A stretch of 26,028 nt of DNA, from contig DATIXD010000069.1 in the NCBI GenBank assembly GCA_035518875.1, positions 1-26,028 on the forward strand, written 5' to 3'. Each line of letters begins with the position of its first letter. The first letter of the stretch is position 1. Made by a program: the position numbers and the translations under genes. The notes beneath the pieces were generated by a model, which saw only the letters and a list, made by a program, of their open reading frames with translations, made no database searches and was not told where the DNA came from. This DNA comes from DATIXD01 sp035518875. Lineage in GTDB: Bacteria > Pseudomonadota > Gammaproteobacteria > Methylococcales > Methylococcaceae. Below are positions 13,660-21,772 of the stretch, piece by piece.

Positions 13660-15885
13660 TTGACTACCCATTACGATTTTTTCGCCCCGGCCCCGCTGGG
13701 ACTCGAACTCTTGCTGGCGGACGAGTTGCGCAGCCTTGGCTTCTTGGATGCGGCTGAAACTCGCGCCGGCGTGGCTTTTCAAGGCAATTTGCAATCCGCC
13801 TACCGGGCTTGCCTATGGTCGCGATTGGCGAACCGAGTCCTGTTGAAACTGGAGACCTTTCCCGCCGCCACACCCGAGGAACTTTACGCCGGTGTCGGCC
13901 GGATCGACTGGGGCGAGCATATGCATGCGGATGCCGCGCTGGCGGTGGATTTTTCGTCCAGCCGGTCGAAGATCACCCACACCCAGTTCGGGGCGCAACG
14001 AGTCAAGGACGCCATCGTCGATCAGTTCCGACAAACGTTCGGTGTTCGTCCCTCGGTGCGGCTGGAGCGGCCGGACTTGCGCGTCAACGTGTATCTGGAC
14101 AAGGACGTGGCCAGCGTGAGCCTGGATTTGTCCGGCGAGAGCCTACACAAGCGCGGCTATCGCCTGGAGGGCGGCAGCGCGCCGCTGAAGGAGAATCTGG
14201 CCGCCGCCGTTCTGCTTCGCGGCGGTTGGCCGCAAATCGCCAAAGCGGGCGGGGATCTGATCGATCCCATGTGCGGATCCGGTACCCTGCCGATCGAGGC
14301 CGCCTGGATGGCGGCCGACATAGCGCCGGGGCTGTTGCGCGACTATTTCGGCTTTTTCGGCTGGAAGCGGCATGACGCGGAAGCCTGGCGAGGACTGGTC
14401 GAGGAAGCAAGGGCGCGCCGCGAATCCGGTTTAAAGAACCTGAGGGTCAGCATTGCCGGCTACGACATCGACCGACGCGCGGTCCACGCCGCGCTGGGCA
14501 ACATCGAGCGCGCGGGTTTGAGGGGATTCGTGCATGCGGAAAGGAAGGGAGTGACGGAAATCAGGCCCCGTCGTCCTTCCGGGTTGGTGGTCGTCAATCC
14601 GCCCTATGGAGAGCGGTTGGGCGATGTGAAAACCCTGGGTTCTCTTTACGCCGAGTTGGGTGAGACCCTCAAGACCCACTTTATGGGCTGGAACGCGAGC
14701 GTTTTCACCGGCAATCCCGATCTGGCCTTCAAGCTGGGTATCCGCGCGAGCCGGTACTACAAGCTTTACAACGGCGCCATCGAGTGCAAGCTGTTCAATT
14801 TCGCCGTCGACCCCGCGCGCTTTTTCATCCCCCATGAGGATGAATCGGGCCTGAGCGAGGAAAGCCGCCGGGTCAACCGGCTCCTGCGCCGCGCCCGCTC
14901 CCTCGCGCAACGCGATGAGATCGGTCCCGGTGCGGAAATGTTCGCCAACCGGCTGCGCAAAAATCTTAAGAATCTGGGACGCTGGGCGCGGCAGAACGAC
15001 GTGTCCTGTTACAGGCTATACGACGCCGATCTGCCCGAATACGCGCTGGCGATCGATGTCTACCAGGGTGATCAGACCTGGCTGCACGTCCAGGAATACG
15101 AAGCCCCGGCCAGTGTCGATCCGGAGAAGGCCGAGGTGCGGCTGATCGAGGCGCTGTCGGTGATGCCGGCGATTCTGGGAATTCCCCCGGAACAGCTTTT
15201 CCTGAAGATCCGCCGCAAGCAGAAAGGGGCGGCGCAATACGAAAAGCAGGCGGAGGCTGGACGTTTTCATCAAGTGACAGAAGGCGGTTGCCGGTTGTGG
15301 GTCAATTTCGAGGACTATCTGGATACCGGCCTGTTTCTGGACCACCGGCCGACTCGTTTGATGATCCAGAAGCTGGCACGAGACAAGCGCTTTCTCAACC
15401 TGTTCGCCTATACCGGCGCGGCGACGGTCCATGCGGCGATGGGCGGGGCGAGTTCGACCACGACCGTGGATCTGTCCAACACCTATCTGGACTGGGCGCG
15501 GCGCAATCTCGAACTGAACGGCATTCGGGGCTATTTGCACGAGCTTATTCAGGCCGATTGCCTGATCTGGTTGGAGCAGGAGGCTTCGAGGTCCGAGCGG
15601 TGCTACGATCTGATCTTTCTCGATCCGCCCACCTTTTCCAATTCCAAGCGCATGCGGGGGCCGTTCGACGTTCAGCGCGATCATGTGGATATATTGCGCC
15701 AGACCGCCAGCCTCCTGGCACCGGACGGCCTGCTGATCTTTTCCACCAATTTCCGCAAGTTCAGGCTGGACGTCGAATCCTTGCCCGGGCTGGCCATCGA
15801 GGATATTACTCCGAAAACCATACCGAGGGATTTCGAGCGCAATCCCCGGATTCATTATTGTTGGACCATCAGGCGAAAAGTGTGA
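13660..15885 (+). CDS. rlmL: Bifunctional 23S rRNA methyltransferase RlmKL (m2G2445/m7G2069)
   Basis: This fused enzyme uses SAM to make m2G2445 and m7G2069 in 23S rRNA and also unwinds RNA locally. The order is an N-terminal THUMP region (about residues 45-155), then the RlmL methyltransferase with MCGSGTLPIEAAW and the catalytic NPPYGERLG (from residue 313). The RlmK methyltransferase follows, with FLNLFAYTGAATVHAAMGG and LDPPTFSNSKRM (D655). The TTG at 13660 is the likely start because GGAG (13651-13654) lies five bases upstream and translation gives TTHYDFFAPAPLGLE, the typical beginning. A TTG at 13636 overlaps yihY and lacks a site. This gives 741 aa against about 702 in E. coli. acyP follows after 6 bp. 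Confidence 0.94.
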   Translation: MTTHYDFFAPAPLGLELLLADELRSLGFLDAAETRAGVAFQGNLQSAYRACLWSRLANRVLLKLETFPAATPEELYAGVGRIDWGEHMHADAALAVDFSSSRSKITHTQFGAQRVKDAIVDQFRQTFGVRPSVRLERPDLRVNVYLDKDVASVSLDLSGESLHKRGYRLEGGSAPLKENLAAAVLLRGGWPQIAKAGGDLIDPMCGSGTLPIEAAWMAADIAPGLLRDYFGFFGWKRHDAEAWRGLVEEARARRESGLKNLRVSIAGYDIDRRAVHAALGNIERAGLRGFVHAERKGVTEIRPRRPSGLVVVNPPYGERLGDVKTLGSLYAELGETLKTHFMGWNASVFTGNPDLAFKLGIRASRYYKLYNGAIECKLFNFAVDPARFFIPHEDESGLSEESRRVNRLLRRARSLAQRDEIGPGAEMFANRLRKNLKNLGRWARQNDVSCYRLYDADLPEYALAIDVYQGDQTWLHVQEYEAPASVDPEKAEVRLIEALSVMPAILGIPPEQLFLKIRRKQKGAAQYEKQAEAGRFHQVTEGGCRLWVNFEDYLDTGLFLDHRPTRLMIQKLARDKRFLNLFAYTGAATVHAAMGGASSTTTVDLSNTYLDWARRNLELNGIRGYLHELIQADCLIWLEQEASRSERCYDLIFLDPPTFSNSKRMRGPFDVQRDHVDILRQTASLLAPDGLLIFSTNFRKFRLDVESLPGLAIEDITPKTIPRDFERNPRIHYCWTIRRKV

Positions 15886-15891
15886 GCTTCG

Positions 15892-16176
15892 ATGAAGACT
15901 AGACGAGTGCATGTATGGGTGTCGGGCCGCGTGCAGGGTGTCTTTTTTCGTGCGGTGACCCGCGAGCGGGCGCGGGCGTTGGGCGTTTGCGGATGGGTGA
16001 GAAACCTGGCCGACGGTCAGGTGGAAATCGTCGCCGAAGGCAGCGGCCCGAATATCCAGGCTTTTCTGGATTGGTGCAGGCAGGGCCCGCCTAGGGCGCG
16101 GGTGGATTCGGTGGAAGTGGTCGAAGGCGCTCCGAATGGGGAGTTCGAAAGCTTCGAGGTGCGTCTGGATTATTAG
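15892..16176 (+). CDS. acyP: Acylphosphatase
   Basis: AcyP hydrolyses the carboxyl-phosphate bond of acyl phosphates such as acetyl phosphate or carbamoyl phosphate, in the cytoplasm. The product is 94 aa, the standard small ferredoxin-like fold. The signature SGRVQGVFFRAVTRERA carries the catalytic Arg20, and GWVRNLADGQVEIVAEG carries Asn38. It begins 6 bp after the rlmL stop, so it is probably translated from the same mRNA. It is convergent with the HDOD gene at 16232; the short gap holds GC-rich complementary segments (GGGCG and CGCCC, 16196-16210). Confidence 0.95.
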   Translation: MKTRRVHVWVSGRVQGVFFRAVTRERARALGVCGWVRNLADGQVEIVAEGSGPNIQAFLDWCRQGPPRARVDSVEVVEGAPNGEFESFEVRLDY

Positions 16177-16231
16177 CGCCGCAGCAGCATGCGGTGGGCG
16201 TGGCGCCCGCCGGAACAGGGCGTCATCCCAT

Positions 16232-17176
16232 TCAAATCAGGCAGGCTACCGCCCGGTCGAGTTCTTCCCGCGCATCCACGATCCTTTGCAGGCATTCCTC
16301 GGCTGTCGCGGGGTCGATTTTTAGGTTCCGATAAAGCGGTGTGTCGGCCAGCGACAAGTGGCAAGCGTCACCGATGCCGATCCGGCCCAGCAGGTGATCG
16401 GTCAAGCAGGTAAGCCACACTATCCTTTCGTGATCGCCGCGATAGAACGGATTGTGGTGGTGATGGATGACGGTTTGCAGATATTCCGGCATGCTCCAGG
16501 CTTGCATGAGCCAAGCCCCCAATTGTCCGTGGTCGACGCCGAGGGTGAACCGTTCGATCGAAATCAGCGGGGATCCGGTATTGGCTCCGGCCACGCGGAC
16601 CAGGTAATCGAACTCGTTGCGGAACAGGTGCGCCAACAGCAAATGCCCGGTGTTGTGGAGCAGATAGACGAGATGAACCGCAGCAAGGTCGGGACGTTCG
16701 CCGGCATCCAGCAGCAATACGAGTTTTTGCATGAGCGCAGACCCGGCCAGGGTCTGTCGCCAGAAGAAGCGTTTACCCAGAAGGCCCTCGGTGGGCGCTT
16801 GTAGCGGTTTCAGGGAGCACAGGCTGAAGGCGAGATAAAATACCTGTTCGAAACCCAGTGCCAGGACGATGGCGTCCTTGACCGTCAGGATCCTCCTGCG
16901 ATAGCCGAACAGTGCGGAGTTCGCCCAGCGAATGACCTGGGCGGCCAGAGCCGGGTCGAGCTCGACGATTTGCGCCAGCTTGGCCGCATCGCAATAAGGA
17001 TCGGATTTCAGCTCCAGGAAGCGGCGCGCGATTTCGGGGAGCGGCGGCAGCTTTTCCAGGGACTCAACACGATCTCGCATGGCTTGCGGCGGGGTGAAAT
17101 ATTCCGGTTTCTTGCCCAAGACATCGAGAGTCCAGAGGGCGCGCAGTAGATCGGAAGATTGCGGTGATGGGTGCAT
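16232..17176 (-). CDS. HDOD domain protein with altered HD motif (314 aa)
   Basis: The HDOD core covers about residues 38-230: LPPLPEIARRFLELKSDP, then AAKLAQIVELDPALAAQVIRWANSALFGY (64-92) and VKDAIVLALGFEQVFYLAFS (99-118). At the place of the HD dyad it reads LLHNTG (172-177), so Asp is replaced by Asn175, which would abolish metal-dependent hydrolysis. This fits a binding or scaffold role. The C-terminal 80 residues contain a His-rich turn (IHHHHNPFYRGDHE) and a helical tail. It starts 5 bp after the stop of the sigma-54 activator gene on the same strand, so the two are almost surely one operon. It is not a close copy of the HDOD protein at 10614. Confidence 0.87.
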   Translation of the reverse strand: MHPSPQSSDLLRALWTLDVLGKKPEYFTPPQAMRDRVESLEKLPPLPEIARRFLELKSDPYCDAAKLAQIVELDPALAAQVIRWANSALFGYRRRILTVKDAIVLALGFEQVFYLAFSLCSLKPLQAPTEGLLGKRFFWRQTLAGSALMQKLVLLLDAGERPDLAAVHLVYLLHNTGHLLLAHLFRNEFDYLVRVAGANTGSPLISIERFTLGVDHGQLGAWLMQAWSMPEYLQTVIHHHHNPFYRGDHERIVWLTCLTDHLLGRIGIGDACHLSLADTPLYRNLKIDPATAEECLQRIVDAREELDRAVACLI

Positions 17177-17181
17177 GAGGG

Positions 17182-18489
17182 TCAGCCGTTGAGTTGGTAG
17201 CGTTTCAATTTCCGATACAAGGTCCGCTCGCTGATGTTCATCTCCGCAGCGGTCAATTTCCGGCTCCCCTCGTGTTTCTTTAGTAAATCCGAGATATAGG
17301 CGATTTCCAAATCCGCTAAAGGGTCAGCGCTTAAGCTGCGCGATTCGCCCGTTCGAGTAACTGTCTGCGGGGCGCCTTTGGCGCCGGTCAGGATGATGTG
17401 CTCCGCATCAAGTTGTTCTCCCGTTGCGAGCGTGGCGGCCAATTGCATGACGTTGCGCAGTTCCCGGACATTCCCCGGGAAGGGGTGTCCGAGCAAACGG
17501 GCCAGCGCCCCGTGGGTGAGGCTAAACCGCTTGCCCATGCAGTCCGCGATCTGGCTCAGCAGAAAATGGGCGATCGGGGCGATGTCCTCGCGCCGGTCCC
17601 TCAAGGCGGGAACCTGTACCGGAAACACCGCGATCCGGTAGTAAAGATCCTCGCGGAATTCGCCGCGCCTGACCATTTCCGGAAGACAGCGGTTGCTGGC
17701 GCTGACCAGGCGCACATCGGCGCGTCGCAGCTCGGCACCGCCCACTCTTCGGAAGGTTCCCGACTCCAGCGCACGCAGCAGTTTGGGTTGCTGCGAGAGG
17801 GGCAGTTCGCCGATCTCGTCCAGAAACAAGGTGCCTTGGTCTGCCAGCTCGAACAAGCCTTTCTTGCTGCCGGCTGCGCCGGTGAAAGCGCCTTTTTCAT
17901 GGCCGAACAACTCGCTTTCGAATAGGTCTTCCCCCAGCACCGTGCAGTCGACCACCACAAGCGGGCGATCCTGACGCGGCGAACGGGCATGGATGTATTC
18001 GGCAGCCACTTCCTTGCCGGTGCCGGTTTCCCCCTCCAGAAGCACCGGCACCTGGCTCGCGGCGACCCGGTCCAGCTGACTGGCAAACTGGCGGAAAACC
18101 CGGGATTGCCCGATCATCTTGGGCTGCGTCGAAACGGGTGTGGATGTGAGGGGAAGGATCGATTCGCCGAGATAGATCACGCTGTCCGCATCGATCAATG
18201 GATAGCCGCGAACCTGGTAAGTATACGGGTGGCCTGCGGCATTGCTACCTGGATGGATCAGTCGGTAAGGCTCGAAATCCTGAAACAGCTGGCGATGGCG
18301 ACAGGCTTGGCCGGTCGCATCCTGCCCGGTGATCCGGCAGCAGGGTTGGCCGATCAGTTGGTTCCGATCCTGTGAGAAGCACCGCTCGTAAGCCCGGTTG
18401 ACCGCCAGGATCGTGAGCGAGGAATCGATGATGGCGAAGGGCTGATCGTGGGTTTCCAGCAGGGATTGAAGGGTGATCGTCGCGGCCAT
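17182..18489 (-). CDS. PAS domain sigma-54-dependent transcriptional activator
   Basis: This is a 435-aa bacterial enhancer-binding protein. It has an N-terminal PAS domain (about 8-115) with three cysteines (50, 51, 63). A sigma-54 AAA+ domain (about 124-350) follows, with Walker A GETGTGKE (153-160), the sigma-54-contacting GAFTGA loop (200-205), Walker B LFLDE (221-225) and the arginine-finger region REDLYYR. A Fis-type helix-turn-helix ends the protein (405-431, KLTAAEMNISERTLYRKLKRY). It should remodel RNA polymerase-sigma54 at promoters in response to the PAS ligand or redox state. The ATG at 18489 is preferred; a TTG at 18567 adds 26 residues but lies only 9 bp from a TATACT -10-like box (18576-18581). 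The HDOD gene follows in the same operon. Confidence 0.92.
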   Translation of the reverse strand: MAATITLQSLLETHDQPFAIIDSSLTILAVNRAYERCFSQDRNQLIGQPCCRITGQDATGQACRHRQLFQDFEPYRLIHPGSNAAGHPYTYQVRGYPLIDADSVIYLGESILPLTSTPVSTQPKMIGQSRVFRQFASQLDRVAASQVPVLLEGETGTGKEVAAEYIHARSPRQDRPLVVVDCTVLGEDLFESELFGHEKGAFTGAAGSKKGLFELADQGTLFLDEIGELPLSQQPKLLRALESGTFRRVGGAELRRADVRLVSASNRCLPEMVRRGEFREDLYYRIAVFPVQVPALRDRREDIAPIAHFLLSQIADCMGKRFSLTHGALARLLGHPFPGNVRELRNVMQLAATLATGEQLDAEHIILTGAKGAPQTVTRTGESRSLSADPLADLEIAYISDLLKKHEGSRKLTAAEMNISERTLYRKLKRYQLNG

Positions 18490-18575
18490 TGCGTTGAAGA
18501 GACAGGTTTTCGAAAGGATCTCGGCAGCGGGCTGGTGGTCGTCATGGGACTGGAGGGGTTGGACCAACGCTTCGG

Positions 18576-18581
18576 AGTATA
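18576..18581 (-). promoter_or_regulatory. Candidate -10 box for the sigma-54 activator operon
   Basis: On the minus strand 18581 to 18576 reads TATACT, five of six matches to the -10 consensus. A weak GTGTCA lies 18 bp further upstream. Transcription from here would start near 18570 and leave about 80 nt before the ATG at 18489. Confidence 0.3.
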
Positions 18582-18616
18582 GCCCTAGCGCCTTGGAAAT
18601 GACACTTCAGAGACTG

Positions 18617-18640
18617 ACCACAGGGGAGTTCTCTTGTGGT
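18617..18640. promoter_or_regulatory. Inverted repeat between divergent activator and glyA genes
   Basis: ACCACA (18617-18622) and TGTGGT (18635-18640) are exact complements separated by 12 bp, with further partial symmetry inside (GGGA/TCTC). It lies just upstream of the glyA promoter candidate and could be an operator for either divergent unit, or a hairpin followed by the TTTTTT at 18654-18659. Confidence 0.35.
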
Positions 18641-18657
18641 GATGAGCTTCGACTTTT

Positions 18658-18688
18658 TTGCCGGTTCAAGCGTCATCTACGTTACAAT
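18658..18688 (+). promoter_or_regulatory. Candidate sigma-70 promoter for glyA
   Basis: TTGCCG (18658-18663) and TACAAT (18683-18688) are separated by 19 bp, longer than ideal. The -10 matches five of six bases and lies 35 bp before the glyA start. Confidence 0.35.
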
Positions 18689-18723
18689 ACCGCACCTTCC
18701 CAGATTCACAACAGGCCAGAACT

Positions 18724-19980
18724 ATGTTTAGCAAGGGTATGGAAATTTCCGGATTCGACAATGAGTTGTGGGCAGCGATCCAGAATGAAGAAAAAAGACA
18801 GGAAGACCATATCGAGCTGATCGCATCGGAAAACTATGCCAGCCCAAGGGTTCTTCAGGCCCAGGGAACGGTGCTGACGAACAAGTACGCCGAAGGTTAT
18901 CCGGGCAAACGTTATTACGGCGGCTGCGAATATGTCGATATCGTCGAGAACCTCGCCATCGAACGCGCCAAGAGGCTATTCGAGGCCGATTACGTCAACG
19001 TCCAGCCGCATTCCGGCTCGCAAGCGAACGCTGCCGTTTACATGGCGCTGGTGAATCCGGGCGATACGATTCTCGGCATGAGCCTGGCGCACGGCGGGCA
19101 TTTGACCCATGGCGCCAAGGTGAATTTCTCCGGCAAGATTTACAATGCGATCCAGTACGGCCTAAATCCTTCGACCGGCGAGATCGACTACGACCAAGTC
19201 GAATCCCTCGCCAAGGAATACCGACCCAAGATGATCGTGGCCGGCTTTTCCGCTTATTCCCGCGTGGTGGATTGGCGGCGTTTTCGCGAGATCGCCGATG
19301 CCGTGGGCGCGTATCTCATGGTCGATATGGCGCATGTGGCCGGCTTGATCGCCGTCGGCCTTTATCCGAGTCCGGTACAGATTGCCGACGTCACCACCAC
19401 TACGACCCACAAGACCCTGCGCGGCCCCCGCGGCGGCCTGATCCTGGCGAGGGCGAACCCGGATGTGGAAAAAAAGATCAATTCTCTGGTATTTCCCGGG
19501 ATTCAGGGTGGTCCCTTGATGCACGTGATCGCCGCCAAGGCGGTCGCTCTTCTGGAAGCCTTGCAGCCCGAGTTCAAGCATTACCAGACGGCAGTGCTGG
19601 AGAATGCGAGAGCCATGGCCGAGGCATTCATCAAGCGGGGTTATAAGATCGTTTCCGGCGGCACCGACAACCATTTGTTCCTGGTCGACCTGATCGACAA
19701 GGGTATCACCGGCAAATTAGCGGACGAGAAACTGGGTAACGCCAACATCACGGTGAACAAGAACGCGGTTCCCAACGATCCGCAGTCGCCCTTCGTCACC
19801 CGCGGCATCCGCATCGGCACGCCGGCCGTCACAACCCGTGGTTTCGGCAAGGAAGAATGCGTCACGCTGACGGGGTGGATTTGCGACGTGTTGGACGATC
19901 CGGAAAAAGAAGCGGTAATCGAGCGCGTCAGGAACGATGCGCTGCAGCTTTGCCGTAAGTTTCCCGTTTACGCGGCATAG
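18724..19980 (+). CDS. glyA: Serine hydroxymethyltransferase
   Basis: GlyA interconverts serine and glycine with tetrahydrofolate, supplying 5,10-methylene-THF; in methylotrophs the same reaction is the entry of the serine cycle. The product is 418 aa, nearly the E. coli length. The PLP lysine is Lys230 in TTTTTHKTLRGPRGG, the cofactor-binding Asp201 and His204 lie in LMVDMAHVAGL, and IELIASENYASP and TNKYAEGYPGKRYYGG are intact. The ATG at 18724 gives the expected N-terminus (MFSKGMEISGFD). It heads the rightward block, 45 bp before nrdR, and probably has its own promoter at 18658-18688. Confidence 0.97.
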   Translation: MFSKGMEISGFDNELWAAIQNEEKRQEDHIELIASENYASPRVLQAQGTVLTNKYAEGYPGKRYYGGCEYVDIVENLAIERAKRLFEADYVNVQPHSGSQANAAVYMALVNPGDTILGMSLAHGGHLTHGAKVNFSGKIYNAIQYGLNPSTGEIDYDQVESLAKEYRPKMIVAGFSAYSRVVDWRRFREIADAVGAYLMVDMAHVAGLIAVGLYPSPVQIADVTTTTTHKTLRGPRGGLILARANPDVEKKINSLVFPGIQGGPLMHVIAAKAVALLEALQPEFKHYQTAVLENARAMAEAFIKRGYKIVSGGTDNHLFLVDLIDKGITGKLADEKLGNANITVNKNAVPNDPQSPFVTRGIRIGTPAVTTRGFGKEECVTLTGWICDVLDDPEKEAVIERVRNDALQLCRKFPVYAA

Positions 19981-20025
19981 GCAGACGGGCTGGCTCGCAC
20001 GATTGCGGCTTGAAAGGGCGGGACG

Positions 20026-20523
20026 ATGCGCTGTCCTTTTTGTGGCGCCCAAGACACCCGGGTGATCGACTCCCGCCTTTCCCAGGAAGGCGATCAGGTG
20101 CGACGGCGCCGGGAATGCAGTGAATGCAAGGAGCGGTTCACAACCTACGAGGCGGCGGAACTGAACTTGCCGAGAGTCATCAAAAGCGATGGTAGCCGCG
20201 AGCCTTTCCGGGAAGAGAAGCTCAGGGCGGGCATGTTGCGGGCCTTGGAAAAGCGGCCGGTCGGCAGCGATCGGATCGAGGCGGCGATCAACCGCATCAA
20301 GAAGCGTCTGCTGGCGCGCGGTGAGCGTGAAGTGCCTTCCCGCCTGATCGGGGAAAGCGTGATGCAGGAATTGGGCTCCCTCGATCACGTCGCCTACGTG
20401 CGCTTCGCCTCGGTTTACCGCAGCTTCGAGGATGTCAACGAATTCCGGGAGGTCATCGATCGTCTGGAGAAGCAACCGAGCCCCGACGAGGCTAAGGAAC
20501 AGCAGGATATGTTCGACGCCTAG
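20026..20523 (+). CDS. nrdR: Transcriptional repressor NrdR
   Basis: NrdR senses ATP/dATP and represses ribonucleotide reductase operons by binding NrdR boxes. The product is 165 aa, slightly longer than the usual 150-160. The N-terminus MRCPFCGAQDTRVIDSRL and the RRRECSECKERFTTYE stretch form the four-cysteine zinc ribbon (Cys3, Cys6, Cys31, Cys34). The ATP-cone follows, with RVIKSDGSREPFREEKLRAGM (about residues 49-70). A conserved VYRSFEDVNEF segment ends the cone, and a short acidic tail finishes the protein. It sits in its usual place between glyA and ribD. Confidence 0.96.
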   Translation: MRCPFCGAQDTRVIDSRLSQEGDQVRRRRECSECKERFTTYEAAELNLPRVIKSDGSREPFREEKLRAGMLRALEKRPVGSDRIEAAINRIKKRLLARGEREVPSRLIGESVMQELGSLDHVAYVRFASVYRSFEDVNEFREVIDRLEKQPSPDEAKEQQDMFDA

Positions 20524-20588
20524 CCGGCCCGGGCGGTTTCCGCATGGCTTCGTAGACCGTCTGGCCCCGCGCCAATCCATAGAGACCA

Positions 20589-21707
20589 ATGGCGAACACT
20601 CGCGAATTCACCCCTGAAGATGCCGGCTACATGGCGCGCGCGCTCAGACTGGCGGAACGAGGGATTGGCACGACCGATCCCAATCCCAGGGTCGGTTGCG
20701 TGATCGTCCGGGAGGGTCGTATTGTGGGTGAGGGCTGGCACCGGCGGGCCGGCGGCCCGCATGCGGAGATCGAGGCCTTGGAGGTGGCGGGCGCTGCCGC
20801 GCGCGGCGCAACCGCTTACGTGACGCTGGAGCCTTGCTGCCACTTCGGCAAGACGCCGCCCTGCACGGAAGCCCTGATGACCGCGGGTGTCGTCCGTGTC
20901 ATTGCGGCGATGCCCGATCCCAATCCGAGGGTTGCCGGCAACGGTCTTAGGGTATTGGCGGAGGCAGGCATCGAAACCGGCTGCGGTCTTATGGAAACCG
21001 AGGCCGAGGCGCTCAACCCGGGGTTTTGCAAGCGCATGCGCGGCGGCCGTCCCTATGTGGTCAGCAAGCTGGCGATGAGCCTCGACGGGCGTACCGCGAT
21101 GGCTTCCGGCGAAAGTCAATGGATCACCGGGGCGGAAGCCCGCCGCGATGTGCATCGGCTGCGAGCCCGAAGCTCGGCCATACTCACCGGCATCGGTACG
21201 GTGCTGGCGGACGATCCCGCGTTGACAGCGCGGCTGGACGGGGCGGACAGCGAGGCTCGCCAGCCCATCCGGATCGTCGTCGATTCCGGCTTACGGATGC
21301 CTTTGTCTGCAAAAATGGCCACCCAGCCAGGCCGGACGATCGTGGTTGGCGTGGAGACTGCGGCGGCGCATGCGCTCCGGGCTGCGGGGCTGGAGGTGCA
21401 TCCGTTGCCGGCCGGACGCGACGGGAGGGTGGATTTGGAGGCTCTGGTCGATTGGCTGGGAGAGCTCGAATTCAACGAAGTGATGGTCGAAGCCGGGGCG
21501 TTCCTGAATGGTGCGCTGTTGCGGGCAGGTCTGGTGGATGAATGGGTGGTTTATCTGGCGCCCTGCATTCTCGGCGACGAAGGGCGGGGACCGTTCCATC
21601 TGCCCGGCTTGGTGCGCATGGACGATCGCTTCGATTTGACGCTCGTAGACGTCCGACGGGTCGGACGGGATTTGCGTCTGCGGTTCCTCAAACCGGCGGC
21701 GATGTAG
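20589..21707 (+). CDS. ribD: Bifunctional riboflavin biosynthesis deaminase/reductase RibD
   Basis: RibD carries out steps two and three of riboflavin synthesis: deamination of the pyrimidine ring, then NADPH reduction of the ribose side chain. The product is 372 aa. The N-terminal deaminase has the zinc motif GGPHAEIEAL (His58, Glu60) and EPCCHFGKTPPC (Cys83, Cys92). The reductase half begins near residue 156 with YVVSKLAMSLDGRTA, and has ITGAEARRDVHRLRA, a GIGTVLADDP substrate loop and VMVEAGAFLNGALL near the NADPH site. It lies 65 bp after nrdR and 65 bp before ribE. No FMN riboswitch-like structure is seen in front of it. Confidence 0.96.
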   Translation: MANTREFTPEDAGYMARALRLAERGIGTTDPNPRVGCVIVREGRIVGEGWHRRAGGPHAEIEALEVAGAAARGATAYVTLEPCCHFGKTPPCTEALMTAGVVRVIAAMPDPNPRVAGNGLRVLAEAGIETGCGLMETEAEALNPGFCKRMRGGRPYVVSKLAMSLDGRTAMASGESQWITGAEARRDVHRLRARSSAILTGIGTVLADDPALTARLDGADSEARQPIRIVVDSGLRMPLSAKMATQPGRTIVVGVETAAAHALRAAGLEVHPLPAGRDGRVDLEALVDWLGELEFNEVMVEAGAFLNGALLRAGLVDEWVVYLAPCILGDEGRGPFHLPGLVRMDDRFDLTLVDVRRVGRDLRLRFLKPAAM

Positions 21708-21772
21708 GGCGGCCTTCAGGCTGCACTGCTGGTAGCATTAACACAAACCCTTAGCTTAAGTCACGTCTGACC

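Noticed and set aside
15016..15912. 298-codon minus-strand open frame inside rlmL
   Set aside because: The plus strand encodes conserved methyltransferase motifs over the same bases; the reverse frame has no recognisable family.
20524..21772. FMN riboswitch in front of ribD or ribE
   Set aside because: The gaps are only 65 bp and contain no conserved RFN-type sequence blocks.
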